From Cristatella mucedo (lineage: Eukaryota > Bryozoa > Phylactolaemata > Cristatellidae): 64,000 nucleotides of DNA. The stretch covers positions 8,195,001 to 8,259,000 of the forward strand of contig WPIO01000007.1 in assembly GCA_009760855.2 (NCBI GenBank), written 5' to 3'. The notes under the pieces were generated by a model. That model saw only the letters and a program-made list of their open reading frames with translations, ran no database searches and was not told where the DNA came from. Numbering within the stretch: the stretch's first letter is position 1; each line of letters begins with the position of its first letter. The position numbers and the translations under genes are program-made. Of this stretch, positions 40,470-52,496 are shown in pieces.

Positions 40470-41639
40470 TGATGAGTTAGCTCCTCGGACTAAGCACACT
40501 GTACGGCCTAGCCTAGATGGCCTACGGTTCTCCATTTATACTGACCCTCTAGGAAATGTGATTGGGGCTCACGAGATCGCCTATAACTCCATGCTGACGA
40601 TACTCGGCAGTATTTGTCATTCAAACCATTGAAATCTGCTGCAACAACTGATAAACTGAATGCTTGCTTTTCAGAGATTTGATCCTGGATGTAGGAAAAT
40701 TTCCTTAACCTACACGATGATAAAACCGAGCTCCTCTTAATAGGACACCCTGGGCGTGCATCTGGCCTAGAAGACCCTGCTCTTTCAATTGCTGACACTA
40801 GAGTGCGACCGTAATCATTTGCTCGGGATTTAGGTGTCCCCTTGGATAACTGCTTTAAGTTTTGGCAGCATTTAATAACATCGATCACCAAGTCGGTCTC
40901 AAGCGCCTCTCATCTCGCTTAGGCATGACAGGAATTGCACGGGAAATTGATTAGGTCCTTTCTCAGACTTGAGCAGACTTGAGTGGATTGATGTCAGGAG
41001 GCAACGGTCTTCTAATAGCCTTTAAAGTAGGAGGGTGCCCCAGTGGCTCTTTGTTTGACCCACTTCATTTTAAAATGTATACTCTCCCTCTTTCCAATGT
41101 AATCGCGACCAAGGAGAATAAAAGCTTTCATTTCTAAATAAATAAATCCTAGCTGATTTAACAGCCTCTTTTTGTATAGCGACAGAAGAGCCTTTACGGC
41201 TATCACCACCGCTTGCAGTGGCGATAAAGAATCACCCACCGTAGGTATCGAACCCACGACCTCGGGGCCGAGGTCGTGAAAGCAACCGCCTTACCTAGTG
41301 TGCCATCACGGCTCACCTGGCCTTTTCTATGCATATAACAAACTGCTGCACCTACGCTTTCATCCTTCCCTGCCTTCCAGCATGTCAAACTCTCTTATCT
41401 ACCTTGCTGTGTGTATTGCTGGCATGTGCACTTGGATGACAGCAAACTTTCTCGTGATTGAATGATGATACAACCAACTTAATAGTCATGGGCAAACCTA
41501 GTATGACTCAGATATTGGAGAGCTTAACGAACAATATCATTACGTTTCATTAATTTACATTACAAAATCAGCTCTGCCAGTTTATTTCCCATTGAATTTC
41601 CAAGAAATCTAGGCATCTCATTCCAAACTTACCTTTCAC
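40470..41639 (+). mobile_element. Rearranged LINE mosaic, interrupted by SINE A
   Basis: Pieces out of canonical order: LAPRTKHTVRP (linker), then FLNLHDDKTELLLIGHPGRA (post-RT region), then AFNNIDHQVGLKRLSSRLGM (RT motif A), MYTLPLSNVIA, and after a SINE, MTANFLVIE (post-RT). GHPGRA differs from family 1 MGKPSV, so at least two LINE families are mixed. Confidence 0.7.
41148..41318 (-). mobile_element. SINE A inserted in the LINE RT catalytic region
   Basis: Full-length SINE A in minus orientation with an AAATAAATAAAT end. LINE sequence stops at AAAGCTTTCATTTCTA and resumes at CTTTTCTATGC, i.e. inside the FHFYADD motif region. Confidence 0.88.
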
Positions 41640-44390
41640 CCCCATGACCAAAGTCGATAGCACTCATTGCGGTAGTAGCTCACTCGCCGTGCCTCAGCAT
41701 AATGTGAAACGCCTACCGGCTGCCGATACTAAGGTCCCATTCAAATTAGAAGGGGCTGCGTCTGCCAGGCTGGCTACACACCAACTTGAATGCAAGCAAC
41801 TTTATCGGCGGCACCCAGTTGTTGGACAGCCTCTTAAAATTCTTCCTACTAGATGTCCGCTTGCTAAAAACTGAGGGGTTACTTATTCGCAATCAGGTGG
41901 TCCAGGAGAAGCTAGATGCATTTCTGCTTACCGAAACTCGGATGGCTTCTTGTTCCAGTAGCTGTATATCTGAGACTACCCCACCCGGTATCTCATTCTT
42001 TCCCTCCATGCATTCTGATAAGGTTAGCGGCGGGGTGGCAATTGTTGTTCGTGAATTGCTTGGCTATAAGATGTGCAGTTTTTCGCACGGACCATCGTTT
42101 GAATCAGCTGCAATCAGGTCCTCATCAAAGACAGTGGCTGTCACAGTTGTGACATACCAACCTCCTGCTGGCTGTCTAAACTTGTCTATAGAGGAGTTCC
42201 TCCCTACAATATCTGTGTGTGACAGGCCGTTACTGATTGTAGGAGACTTCAATATTCACGTTGACAACCCTATAAACTGCCAGATCCGCTTATTTCTTGA
42301 CTGTCTGGAGAATTTTGGTTTGGTCAAACACGTTAATCATACTACCCACGTCGGTGGCCATATCCTAGATCTCGTGATCACTAACGATGTCTGCCCCACT
42401 GGCCTTGTGGTGTGCCGACTGACCCACTCGGATCCTTGTTCGGTCTCGTTTACTGTTCCTCCTCCCTTGTACATACACGGTAATGTCGAACTTGACCAGC
42501 GACGTAACTTAAAAAACATTGACATAGACAAACTTTGGAAATTTGCTTGTGATGCTCCAGCCTCGACCAACAGCCTCGATACCCTCACTGATGCAGTGAA
42601 CATGACACTCGGAAGTGGTCTTGACTAGCATGCTCCCAATCATACTACCCGGATACAAAGTCGAGGAGATTCCTTTCAATTTACAAAAAACTTCAAAAAA
42701 GATGTGCCGTGTTAAGCACAGGCTTGAAAGTCGTTTTAAGGAATCGAGGTCTGATGCAAATCTAGTCCATTTCAAAGACTTCGAGTTTTCACCCGGAAGC
42801 TTAAAAGGCCAGGGTTCCCTTTTCCACTCGAAAACTAAAGTCCTGCCAGTCCAACCCAAAACAGATTTATAAGACAGTAAACAATTTACTGGCCAATTCT
42901 TAGAGGTCTGACTCCCCAGATATTAACGGCTCAGCCGAAAGGTTTTCAGCCTTCTTTACTGAAAGAATTGTGCCCATTCGCGCCTCCATAAAGCCCCTTC
43001 CGACTAAAGCAATTGTGGAATCACAAACCGTGACCTTCCTTAAAAGGTTTCCCGAGGTTTCTGCATGCGATGTGGCTACCTTAACTCTAGTCAAAGAGCT
43101 AATCTCCTGAAGACCCTATATAATCATCTCTGTGGTCTTCACTGGGAGGCCAACTCAGCCTTGCCATAACCGAGATTTTTAACGCTTCTTTGGAAAATGT
43201 CGTACCCAAGTCCTTCAAATCGGTAATTGTTAGATCGATACTTCAAAAGCCTGGACTAGATAGAGGTCCTTCCAAACTATCACCCAGTTTCACTTCTTCC
43301 TTTATTGTCAAAGATTCTTGAAAAAAATGTCGCTAAGCAGCAGGTTGCACATATTGAAAACAGTGAAATGTCAGAAACATTTCCAATCGGGGTTCAAGAG
43401 GCAGCACTCCACTGCAAATGCTCTCCTCCGTGTTAACAATAACGTTCTATGTGGCAACGACTTCGGGAATGTCACTGCCCTAGCTCTGCTAGATCTGGCT
43501 GTTGTCACGTTACTTCAGTTCTCACTTATGTACACTGGCACCCTATATCAAGCAGTGTTATCGACTTCAAAGTTTTGTCAATAACTTTAGGTCTCTTCAC
43601 ATTTTCTTGCTCCAGCCTACCGATCTGAACTACTTTCCAATCAGGCTTGGCAATGTCAATATCTTTTATCTTGACAAGTCATAAATCGCGTCTAGATAAG
43701 TGCAAGTCCCTGTATTCAGGACTACTGGCCCACGTCCTTCATCGTCTGCAACCGGCACAACACTGGGGTGGACCAATCTGGCCTGTCAACAAGAGCTGGC
43801 TGTCACATCCCACCACTTCTGTCGGAGCTTCACAGGCTCCCTATCAAGCACAGAATCGAGTACAATATACAACCTTTTTGGCATACACGTCGGTTCACTT
43901 GCTTGCACTAGCCTACTTACCGACCCCTTAGCTCAAGGACAAAGTGCTCACCGGCTTCCAATTGCCTTACTGTTCCTCGAACTCCAATGAAATTTCCTGC
44001 TGACTGGATTTTCGGCTCGAATGCACCGACAGGCTGGAACTAGCCTCCGGGTTCTGTCATCATCTGCACTGACTTTGAATCAATTAAGTGTAAGCTACAG
44101 ATGTGCCTGTGCCGCCGCCGTGCTTTTCCCACCCCTTCCGCCCAGTGATCGCGTCTTTTGTTTTGTGTGCTCTGAGTGCTCATCTCTGCATGATTCAGTG
44201 CATTTTACTAACCAGGGGTCCTACTGACCTGAGGCCTCGAGTGCCTTCTTGCCCGAATTGTTGCACTACCGTCTAAGCAAGATATATCCTAGCCTGTCAT
44301 TAGCTCATGGTAATTGCTTCTCTTGCAGCACCTGAATGGAAATTTGGCTCTCTTCAGGTGCTACACAAATAACTTTGCATCGCTATTTTT
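41640..44390 (+). mobile_element. LINE family 1-like, endonuclease plus decayed RT and 3' end
   Basis: Endonuclease frame (41.79-42.63 kb), linker remnants, RT start IFNASLENVVPKSFKSVIVR and SGFKRQHSTANALLRVNNN (43.2-43.5 kb), C-terminus remnants, then a hairpin variant GCACCTGAATGGAAATTTGG / CTCTCTTCAGGTGC ending in ACTTTGC. Large parts of the RT core are lost by deletion and frameshift. Clearly more diverged from the 58-62 kb copy than the 3' fragments are from each other, so it may be a separate subfamily. Confidence 0.8.
41786..42628 (+). pseudogene. LINE APE-type endonuclease domain (280 codons, decayed element)
   Basis: Endonuclease/exonuclease/phosphatase fold that nicks target DNA for retrotransposition. 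Motifs by residue: LTET 48-51, GGVAIVVRE 82-90, VVTYQPP 121-127, VGDFNIHVDNP 152-162 (catalytic GDFN), GHILDLVIT 191-199, and SDP 215-217 in place of the usual catalytic SDH. The missing histidine suggests an inactive enzyme. The frame runs open from before the domain to just after it, but the rest of the element is broken. No host gene is implied. Confidence 0.88.
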
Positions 44391-44582
44391 TTTCTTGCTA
44401 TCGTCACGAGCACTTGGCTGATAAGTGTTTCGACATGCTGCACAGGTTGGAAAGCATCCGAGATGACGTGAGCGCTCCTGTAGGTACCCGACACCCGATC
44501 GTTTGTTTTGGCACAAAATCTGTTTCTGCTAATGGCAGCTGAGCAACCAGTCGTAGCAACCGGGTCTATCGGTCGTGCATCT

Positions 44583-44670
44583 CCCCCCCCCCTCTCCCCC
44601 ATTGGAATAGCCCTCTCGGTCGAAGTGTGAGCCACGAACCTTTTGCACTGACAGCCTGGGGGGGGGGGGG
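44583..44670. repeat. Paired C and G homopolymers (C10 and G13)
   Basis: C run at 44583-44592 (then TCTCCCCC) and G13 at 44658-44670, about 65 bases apart. Could fold back on each other. Confidence 0.85.
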
Positions 44671-44869
44671 TTAGTCCTCTTCGCTATCTGGCACTGTGCC
44701 ACCGAACTGACACCAGGCGGAGTGCTGAGCACCGTCGGCTGCACTTTAGCGGAGACCACACCTGCTGGAGGTGCACGACCTCTTTTTCGTTGTCCGCAGT
44801 AGCAGTGTCGGGCAGCAGACCTCCGACCGAGGCCGGCTTACAGTTGTTAGCAGGGAAAGCTAAAAAAAA

Positions 44870-45060
44870 AAGTAATAATAAAAAATTTACTAATCAGCCT
44901 AGGGGAATTAAATCCCTTGATGTACATTATACATAGGCTGAAAACGAAGCGCTCCAGTTGGTTGGCGATAATGTGCACAATTTCAATATGCTTAAGCACA
45001 CAAAAGACAATTCACGTGGACAGAGCAAAGGCTGTGAAGAACACGTGGTTCAAGAGGATT
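44870..45060 (-). mobile_element. LINE tail (diverged)
   Basis: AGTAATAATAAAAAATTTAC, then GCCTAGGGGAATTAAATCCC and TTCAATATGCTTAAGCACAC. Resembles the 3' UTR of the 8.4 and 25.3 kb copies. Confidence 0.6.
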
Positions 45061-45157
45061 TTCGTTATAAAGGTCTGAACTGAGTGAGCCAAGTAATTCT
45101 GGTGCACCGGTGTACAGAACCGTGCCCAGAGCTACAGTCAACTAAATAAACAAATAC

Positions 45158-45325
45158 AAGCTGATTTAACAGCCTCTTTTTGTATAGCGACAGAAGAGCC
45201 TTGACGGCTATCACCACCCCTTGCAGTGGCGATAAAGGATCGCCCACCATAGGATTCGAACCCACGACCTCGGGGCCTCGGTCGTGAAATGCAACCACCT
45301 TACCTAGTGAGCCATTACGGCTCAA
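45158..45325 (-). mobile_element. SINE A
   Basis: GCTGATTTAACAGCCTCTTT ... GGCGATAAAGGATCGCCC, B-box complement GGATTCGAACCC, stem GACCTCGGGGCCTCGGTC (one arm mutated), ending GAGCCATTACGGCTCAAC. Confidence 0.9.
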
Positions 45326-48300
45326 CTATAGCCCTGGATCAACACAAGACAGAGCAGTGGACATTTTCTCGGGCCACGGTGCTGCGGATTATCCAGCCAG
45401 ACCTCACTGCCAAAGCATGCGCACTCACCTGTAATCCTGAGGCACGGGCGGCGATATTCCTGCCGTGCTCTGCTATCGCCTTTGTACCTGCACTAATAGG
45501 CCACGAGACTCAGCAGACAATGGTCGAGTATGCTTACGACTATGCTTACACAGGGCCCCTTTGCCTACCCAGCGGTCCCTGCAGTTAGGCAGAAGGATGC
45601 CGGCTGCAGCGCTGGCAAGTGCAAGCGCTCTCCCAAGCTGCCTGACTCAACGACCCACGTACAGAGTGCTCACCCAGCAGCCGTCCGGCATTCGGTGGCA
45701 GCAGCCACGGCCAGCAGCTGGCAAATGCTGCATCCGGGTACTCCATAACAGTGGCCACTGAGGGCAGAGCACAGCCTTATGCAATGCATTGCCAACAGTG
45801 AGTGCATCGACCGAGCTGAGATCAAGTTAAAAACACACACGAAAAAGCAGCTGATTCCCATAATGAAATGCATGCTCAAAAAGTGCACGAAAATAAGACT
45901 GTCAGGGATAACGTCCACGTGACTCATCATCCATTCAATGGTACACGGACCTACAATCATCAACCCTCCAATGGAAGCCAATCGTTAAGTCACTTCGGCA
46001 TTCCAACCTAAGGGGAAATACTGAGGGAGAACACAAGTGCTGCAAGCAGTATTGCATCCGGAGCATAGCTGGTTGGCTACCTGCCGAGAGAGACTGCCAA
46101 CAGCACCGTAGCTGACTTACAGCACGTGTAAAGTGCCTAGAAACAGATTTAAGTTATCTGAGGACTCTGTGCACAAGTGTCATTATTACTACTGTTATAG
46201 CGACCGGTTAGCCCTAACTTTTGCTCGGAATTCCACACAAGGCAAACTTAAACTTGGCCAAACCTAGAGACAAATTTGTGCACAGTCGAAACGGTTAGCT
46301 GGGCTATAGCAGAATGGTGTTCTTCTGCAAACGAAAGATAAATGAATAATATATGAAAAATACATAAATAATAAACGATAAATGAATCTGTTGAGTCTAG
46401 AATGGATTCTAACATGCAGGCAGCAGCATTGCATAAGCTTTCGTTTTCAATCAGCTATCATTTACCGTACACGGAATGCTAAGCAACAAAGAGAGACACA
46501 ACTCTGCACTACACAGCACTACACTACAGAGCCGAACTGATTTCAGCCATGGCTAGCTGTGGCTGCTACCTGCTGACAACTACTGCAGGTGCCACTGCCT
46601 CTTACGAAAAAGCTCAATACAGCTAGATTATTGACCTCATAAAGTCAGCCACAAAAATTATCATTGAAATGGCAAGGGCACACTGCTTGTAAAACACTTA
46701 GCAGTGCACACAATCCATTGAAGTGATCACTTAAGCAGCCCAAGCAGCATTTCAAATGTCTGCTTTTTGTCTTTACTCATATTGATGGAGCAGGCTTGTC
46801 ATCAGTTCTATAGGTATATGCCAGCTAAGCTTCCACTGGTGTTGTCTGCTCCATACGAAACACCAGACGTCGAGCACCCTCCCCCCCACTACAGGTAACG
46901 ACGAATGCAAAACAGGATTCGCCAATAGAACTGCTAAAGTTGCATCTACACTGGCAAACTTTCGGAGTCGAGACAACATAGAACTTAAGGTTAAGTTGTC
47001 AGTTTTACTAGTAAGGTCGACTAATGGCTGACAGGAAGTATGTGAGTCTCGAAAGCTGTGTTCGAAGGAATTGGACAGCCGGTCTACTTCCTGGTGGTAG
47101 ATCAGAGACTGTTGAGGCAGCAGACCAATCAGGAACAGACTAACAAAGCATTATGGATGCTGCCTTGATAGACTTGACAGTGCCGTTGAGACCAGTCTGT
47201 GGTACTAAAGAATACGGGAATTTATTGATAAAGAAAGCTGCTTTTGAAGAATTGCAGCTAAATTTCCAATGACTGGTATACAAGCAAAATTTATAGGCGG
47301 CAGTAGATATGTGCCTGCAAATCGCCCCTGCTCCATTTCCGTTTGCCACTAAATGAGAAACTGTATGACACCCACACTTCTGAAACCTCTCTTGTTGGCA
47401 CGTGAGAGCTAATTTACCTGCCATAGCCCGACAATAAGGCTAGTCTCGACTTCGAACCGTATCCAGTGTGTATAAGTGGCTGGCTCGATGCTAGTTTGCA
47501 CTCGAGACAAGCTCATGGCTGTCTCGACTGCGAATGCTCGTCCGTGTGGACGCAGCATAAGCAGCATTGCTGACACAGATGCAGAGCAACAAGAAAGCCT
47601 CTGTCGAAGTGAAATGCAAGATGGGTGGGCTTACGAGCTGCTTTGACAAACACGAATCGGTCTTCCCAAATAAAGCCGAGCAGTTAAAAGAAAGCTGATC
47701 AACTGGGGTCGACTGATTCAAACAGCCGAATTTATATTGCAGCCGTTGAGTATTACCTGTCGCCATCGCGTGCTAGCGGCTAGCAATATAGGATTGCACT
47801 CTGCAAGACTCAAACCTACGACCTGGGTCGCGCAGTGCGAACACCTTACCTCTGGACTAAGACCTAGGAGGACGCAAGGCCCTAGAACATGCTCCAGCAG
47901 ACCGACGTCTTGCCACGAGCTCACTCCTCACCGGGACTCTTAAATGCACCGAGCAAGAGTGCACATCGAGCGAAGAGAGCACGCGATGCGGTAAGCTAGC
48001 TTGGATCGGTGGCAATCAGCATGCGGCGGCAAGCACGCGGCAAACGTCGAGCTCGAACGAAAGGAACAGTCCAGGCCAACATGAGTTCCCCACGGAGATA
48101 TGCAAATGGTGAACGATAGCATCGAATAGGAGCCAGAATCAGGAATGCCTACTGGACGCCTAGCCACGGTGTCCTGTTGCCAGTGCTGCTAAAAGGAAAT
48201 ATTAACAAGGAAAATAAGCCCACGAGCAGATAAGGAAAAGGCAGTGTGGTGCCTCTTTTTTAAGTCTCGGCCGCTCGGCTGCTCCTCGACATTCGCTCGG

Positions 48301-48389
48301 GATAAGCAAGCAAACGTTAGATTACTGAAGCAGCCTTGATAAGCTAGACCCATCGCAATGGTCTTTAAAGAGTTAATAGAAATTATAGG
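45326..48389. other. Unassigned stretch with one LINE tail
   Basis: Only a plus-strand LINE family 1 tail near 46.12-46.20 kb (GTAAAGTGCCTAGAAACAG, TTATCTGAGGACTC, ATTATTACTACTG) is recognised. Open frames are short and overlap; none has a recognisable domain. Confidence 0.45.
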
Positions 48390-48770
48390 TTGCTTGCTTA
48401 GCACCCTTAGCACCCTTAGAGAACGTAATCGCTATCCAGGCACTGTACAACTCGCTGCACGAGAAAAGAGAGGCAGCCAGCTGGTGTTAGGGGTCCAACT
48501 GTCGCTGAGGGGGAGGCCCGGTAAAAGAAGCCAGTAGGGCATGCCAGTACATCACGGTAAAGAGTTCGTCGAAAAAAGACTCTCCTTTTTGCTGAAGATC
48601 TTTGACAAAGTTGCACGATCCCAATAGCATAAAGCTGCTGATGCGATGGATGCAGCCAAACAAGCCACAGCGAGCCTAGTGCAATATAGATATGCAACTC
48701 CTTTGCAACTAACCAGATGCTGCTACATGGTCGGCTGCAGATGGCCATGTGCAAACACACTGTCGACTGG

Positions 48771-48995
48771 CTGCAGCTGTTACAACTGATGAAGGGATTA
48801 GACGATGCAGATAAGTAGCCAAGCGATTCAGTAAGCCGGCTGTAGCTGTTACAGCTGACGAAGGGATCAAAAGATGCTGATAAGTAGCCAAGGTGCAGAT
48901 AAGTAACCAAGCGATTCAGTAAGCCAGGTGTAGCTGTTAAAGCTGTCGAAGGGATCAAAAGATGCAGATAAGCAGCCAAGCGATTCAGTAAGGTG
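48771..48995. repeat. Tandem repeat, three imperfect units of 67-89 bp
   Basis: Units at 48771-48839, 48840-48928 and 48929-48995, each with CTGTTA(C/A)A(A/G)CTG, CGAAGGGAT, GCAGATAAG and CCAAGCGATTCAGTAAG. The middle unit has an extra roughly 20-base internal duplication (GCAGATAAGTAACCAAG). The open 231-codon minus frame 48416-49111 runs through it and is probably repeat-driven. Confidence 0.9.
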
Positions 48996-49900
48996 AGAGT
49001 GGAAGAGAAAACTTTAACTAAGTAGGGTAACGGTTCACCGACCAACGTAGGGCCAACAAATGAGAGAGTTGGTGAGGTATAGAGAGGGAGTCCATACAAC
49101 ACTACAAACACCTAATCTGAACGGCTTCACTACTAACAACTTATCATAAATCTCAGCTGAAGTAGTACTGAATGACATTGCAAGAACACACACCACCAGT
49201 CCACTTGACGGGTGCCGCCATGCTTCTAATTTGTCTAGTTGCTGGAGATGCTAAATATGCCGATGGCACGACGTTGAACACTGAGCATTGACATGCGCTT
49301 GGGCAGCAGCAGCTTGCACAGCAAGCAGCAAGGCTAACGTGCAATTTCTTCATTTTTTATTTTACTTAATCTCTTTCAGCCTTTCGAAGCAAAAGTTTGA
49401 CGAAGAGACCTGTCGCTGTAATAGACAGCCCCACACTACCCTCTCATCCCTGACTACGAATGATACTTCACTGGTGGGGCCATATTTCCATTATCATTTG
49501 TAATAGCTGCGAGCTAATTCAGATCACAAATCACCAAACATTTCTAATAGATAGTACATATAATTGCATCACTCTCAAGACTACAAAGGAACAAGCTTTC
49601 CCCAAGAGGAATTGTTTCTTGGGGGCTAAGTCGTCAGCCATTGACGTCTATTTAAGAAATGCAATCAATGCCACCTCATATATTAAGCCTATCGAGCTTC
49701 AGCCAGGCCATATCTAGCATATACAATCAGGAAGATGAACCATTTGACTCGAATTATGCAAGGTTAACATAACACAACCTTGTTCAGTGAGCCTCTGAAA
49801 TCGAACTGGGAACATTGAATACATGAGCGGACGATTCTAATGGGTCAGAAATACTTGTAGCAAATTGTGCATGCTGCCACCTTGGTCGGCCTGATAGGCA
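48996..49900. other. Unassigned stretch
   Basis: No recognised gene or repeat. Confidence 0.4.
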
Positions 49901-49985
49901 TAATAATAATAATAATTCACTTGATAAAGCGCCCTCAGAGAACTCAATCTCTCTCTAGGCGCTTTACATTTGCTGTAAAGTGAAA
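49901..49985 (-). mobile_element. LINE family 1 tail with perfect hairpin
   Basis: ATT repeats 49901-49915, AAAGCGCC (49926-49933) and GGCGCTTT (49958-49965), then CATTTGCTG. Truncated right after the tail. Confidence 0.88.
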
Positions 49986-50529
49986 ATGAGAAACTTGTTT
50001 GACAGTTTTAAGTTGGCTTGGAAACAGTTGCGGTTTTCGAAGGCTAGTTTTTGCTAACACCAACATGATATTGGGCAATATGAGTTTTGGGATAAATCAA
50101 AGGTACCCCTCTCAAAAAATGCATCTCAACGACTGTGCCGGCCACTTCTGAGGAATGTTGAAGGTTAGAGACATTCGGTTTTGACTATGAGTACATGTAG
50201 ACAAGACCTGCTTCGATACTTTTCAAGAAATCGATAGTGCAATTTCAGCAAGAAACCAGCCAATTACGTTTTACAACAAAAAAATAGCTGCCAGGCCACA
50301 TAAAACTGCCACACAAGTCTTGCCAAATACCTGCATGCCAAAAGCATCACGATCGGCATATAGTAAAAAGTTCCCATAAAGATTATGAAAAGGTATTTCA
50401 AAATAAGACATGTATTTGGTAAACTGAGAGAGTTAAGAGGTAGGGAAACTATAAAAAAGAATGATTTATTCCCTTGTTCGTCTGAAAAACGCTGGTAGGC
50501 AGTTTTTTTACCGGACCATCTATTTCGTG

Positions 50530-50855
50530 CAATGTTGTAACGATGGGTTTCCGGGCTTTGGGAGCATACGAACTAAATGCACAGTCTCCAAAGGATTTAA
50601 GGTTAGTACGAGGTACTGGTAAACTGTTGGATTCCGAAAAGCGTCTGGTGGGTTGCTTGGCCTGGTGGGGGAGTAGATCTGAGAGATAGGCTGGAGCCAT
50701 AGTATGAAGGGACCTAAAAGTGAGCGACAAAACCTTGAAGTCAATCCGTTGCTTGACTGGTAGCCAGTGCAGGTCAGCGAGAAGTGGAGTAATGTGGCAA
50801 CTGCGACGCTCACGAGACAAGCCTAGCTGCAGAGTTTTGCACCAGCTGCAATCGC
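50530..50855 (-). mobile_element. LINE family 1 C-terminal fragment
   Basis: Minus strand [50 protein letters not shown]. No tail; the 3' UTR is missing. Confidence 0.85.
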
Positions 50856-51474
50856 CAGATTATATATTTATATACAAGTTCGTTTTCTTACCAAGCACAC
50901 GACCAATTTTTCCTGACTTCAAGCACAAGTGGTGCACGAGTCATCTAATGTTCCGCTAGGGCAGAATACTGAGATTATTGTTGAAGCAATTGCAAGTTTT
51001 GTAAGCATATCGTTGAAATAATTGTAGATATGTTCGTATATGGAAAAAGCTGTTCTTCCAATAGTTTATGCTGTCCCATGAAGCACAATGAAGGGTATAC
51101 AATTCTACCACTCTTTTATTTAATACATTATCTGCCAATTTCATTGTGGGCTGCTATTTTACTTCCGAGGTCCTCATTTAAACTCAATAAGTCAGACATG
51201 AACATAATTACTTAAGAGTCAATAAAAACCGAATAAGCTAGAGATATTCAAAATAGTTTAAGACCCTGCACACGTGCAGTACAAGACTTTGACAAGCGAT
51301 AGGCTTGTCAAGGATAGCACAAGAGAGAGCCAAGTTCTAACTGCAAGGCCAAGTTCGAAGACACAGTAGGCCTGAATTATTTGATAGGCTCTGGCAAGAT
51401 GGGACGTAGCGGTGGATTGGTGCAATTCCAACCCACCAAACTTAGGTTCTGGCCCCTGCTACGGCCTAAGATTG
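50856..51474. other. Unassigned stretch
   Basis: AT-leaning, no recognised gene or repeat. Confidence 0.4.
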
Positions 51475-52496
51475 AGTTGCCAAGCACGATCTAGGCTTTC
51501 ACTTCTATGCGGATGACGCTCAGTTGTACCCTTGCTTTGACTCCTCCCAGCCCTCGAGCACATCGAATTCGCACAACTTCCTTGCTGCACGTATTGATGA
51601 CGTCAGCATATAGATGGCAGCAAGTTTTCTTATATTGAATGACGATAAAACTAACTTAATAGTTATGGACCAACCAAGTGTGATTCAGAAATTGGAAAGG
51701 CTAACGATCAAGATCGGCATTTCCAGCATTTCTTCTGCTGAATATATACGAAATCTAGATGTCATGTGCAATCAGGCGCTTTCGGCTGGTGGAAAACTAT
51801 GTAGCTAGGCTTGTCTGTCGCGAGCCACATCACACCACTTCTCGCCGACCTGAACTGGCTACCACTCAAGCAACGGATCTAATTCAAGGTTTTGTCGTTC
51901 ACTTTTAGGTCTCTTCATTCTTTGGCTTCAGCGTATCTATCGGATCTACTCCCCCACCAGGCCAAGCATCGTACCACCCACTTTTCGGAATCTAACTTTT
52001 TACCAATACCCCGTACAAAACCTCAAATCCTTTGGAGACCTTCCATTTAGTTAGTCTGCTCCCAAAACCAGGAAATCACTCCCGACTTGGGTCACGACAC
52101 CATCTGACTTGACCACATTTAAAAAGAACTTAAAAAAGCAACTATTTATGACAGCATTCAGTGGGTCCTGTGATTCGTCCTTAAAGTGCTTATGCGTTCT
52201 GACACTGAGTATGTGCCTATGCCTGCTGACACTGTGCATGCTGCCACTAAAAACACTTGCAGGCTGACCCTATGCATATCACTCCTAACCATGTGCATGC
52301 TGCCACTAAAAACACTTGCAGGCTGACCCTGTGCATATCACTCCTAACCATGTTATTAATGTTGTTTATCAAGCATGATACCACTCACCATTCAATCGTG
52401 TTTCCTCTGCAGCAAATGTAAAGCATCTAGAAAGAGATTGAGTTCTCTGAGAGCACTTTATCGAGTGTATTATTATTACTATTATTATAAAGTGAC
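51475..52496 (+). mobile_element. LINE family 1 3' part, from RT motif C to tail
   Basis: Plus strand FHFYADDAQLYPCFDSSQPS (intact YADD), MAASFLILNDDKTNLIVMDQ, a deletion near 51785, the C-terminal frame, a 3' UTR with a 59-bp duplication, hairpin CATCTAGAAAGAGATTGAG and ATT repeats to about 52493. The next LINE starts at once. Confidence 0.88.
52234..52351. repeat. 59-bp tandem duplication in a LINE 3' UTR
   Basis: Two units (52234-52292, 52293-52351) starting GTGCATGCTGCCACTAAAAA, with a two-base difference (CTATGC against CTGTGC). Confidence 0.93.

Noticed and set aside
41786-42628. Host DNA-repair APE endonuclease gene
   Set aside because: Motif layout (LTET, GDFN, ILDLVIT) and the following RT remnants and tail show it is a retrotransposon domain.
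48416-49111. 231-codon minus frame
   Set aside because: Runs through a tandem repeat and ends in a LINE tail remnant; no recognisable domain.
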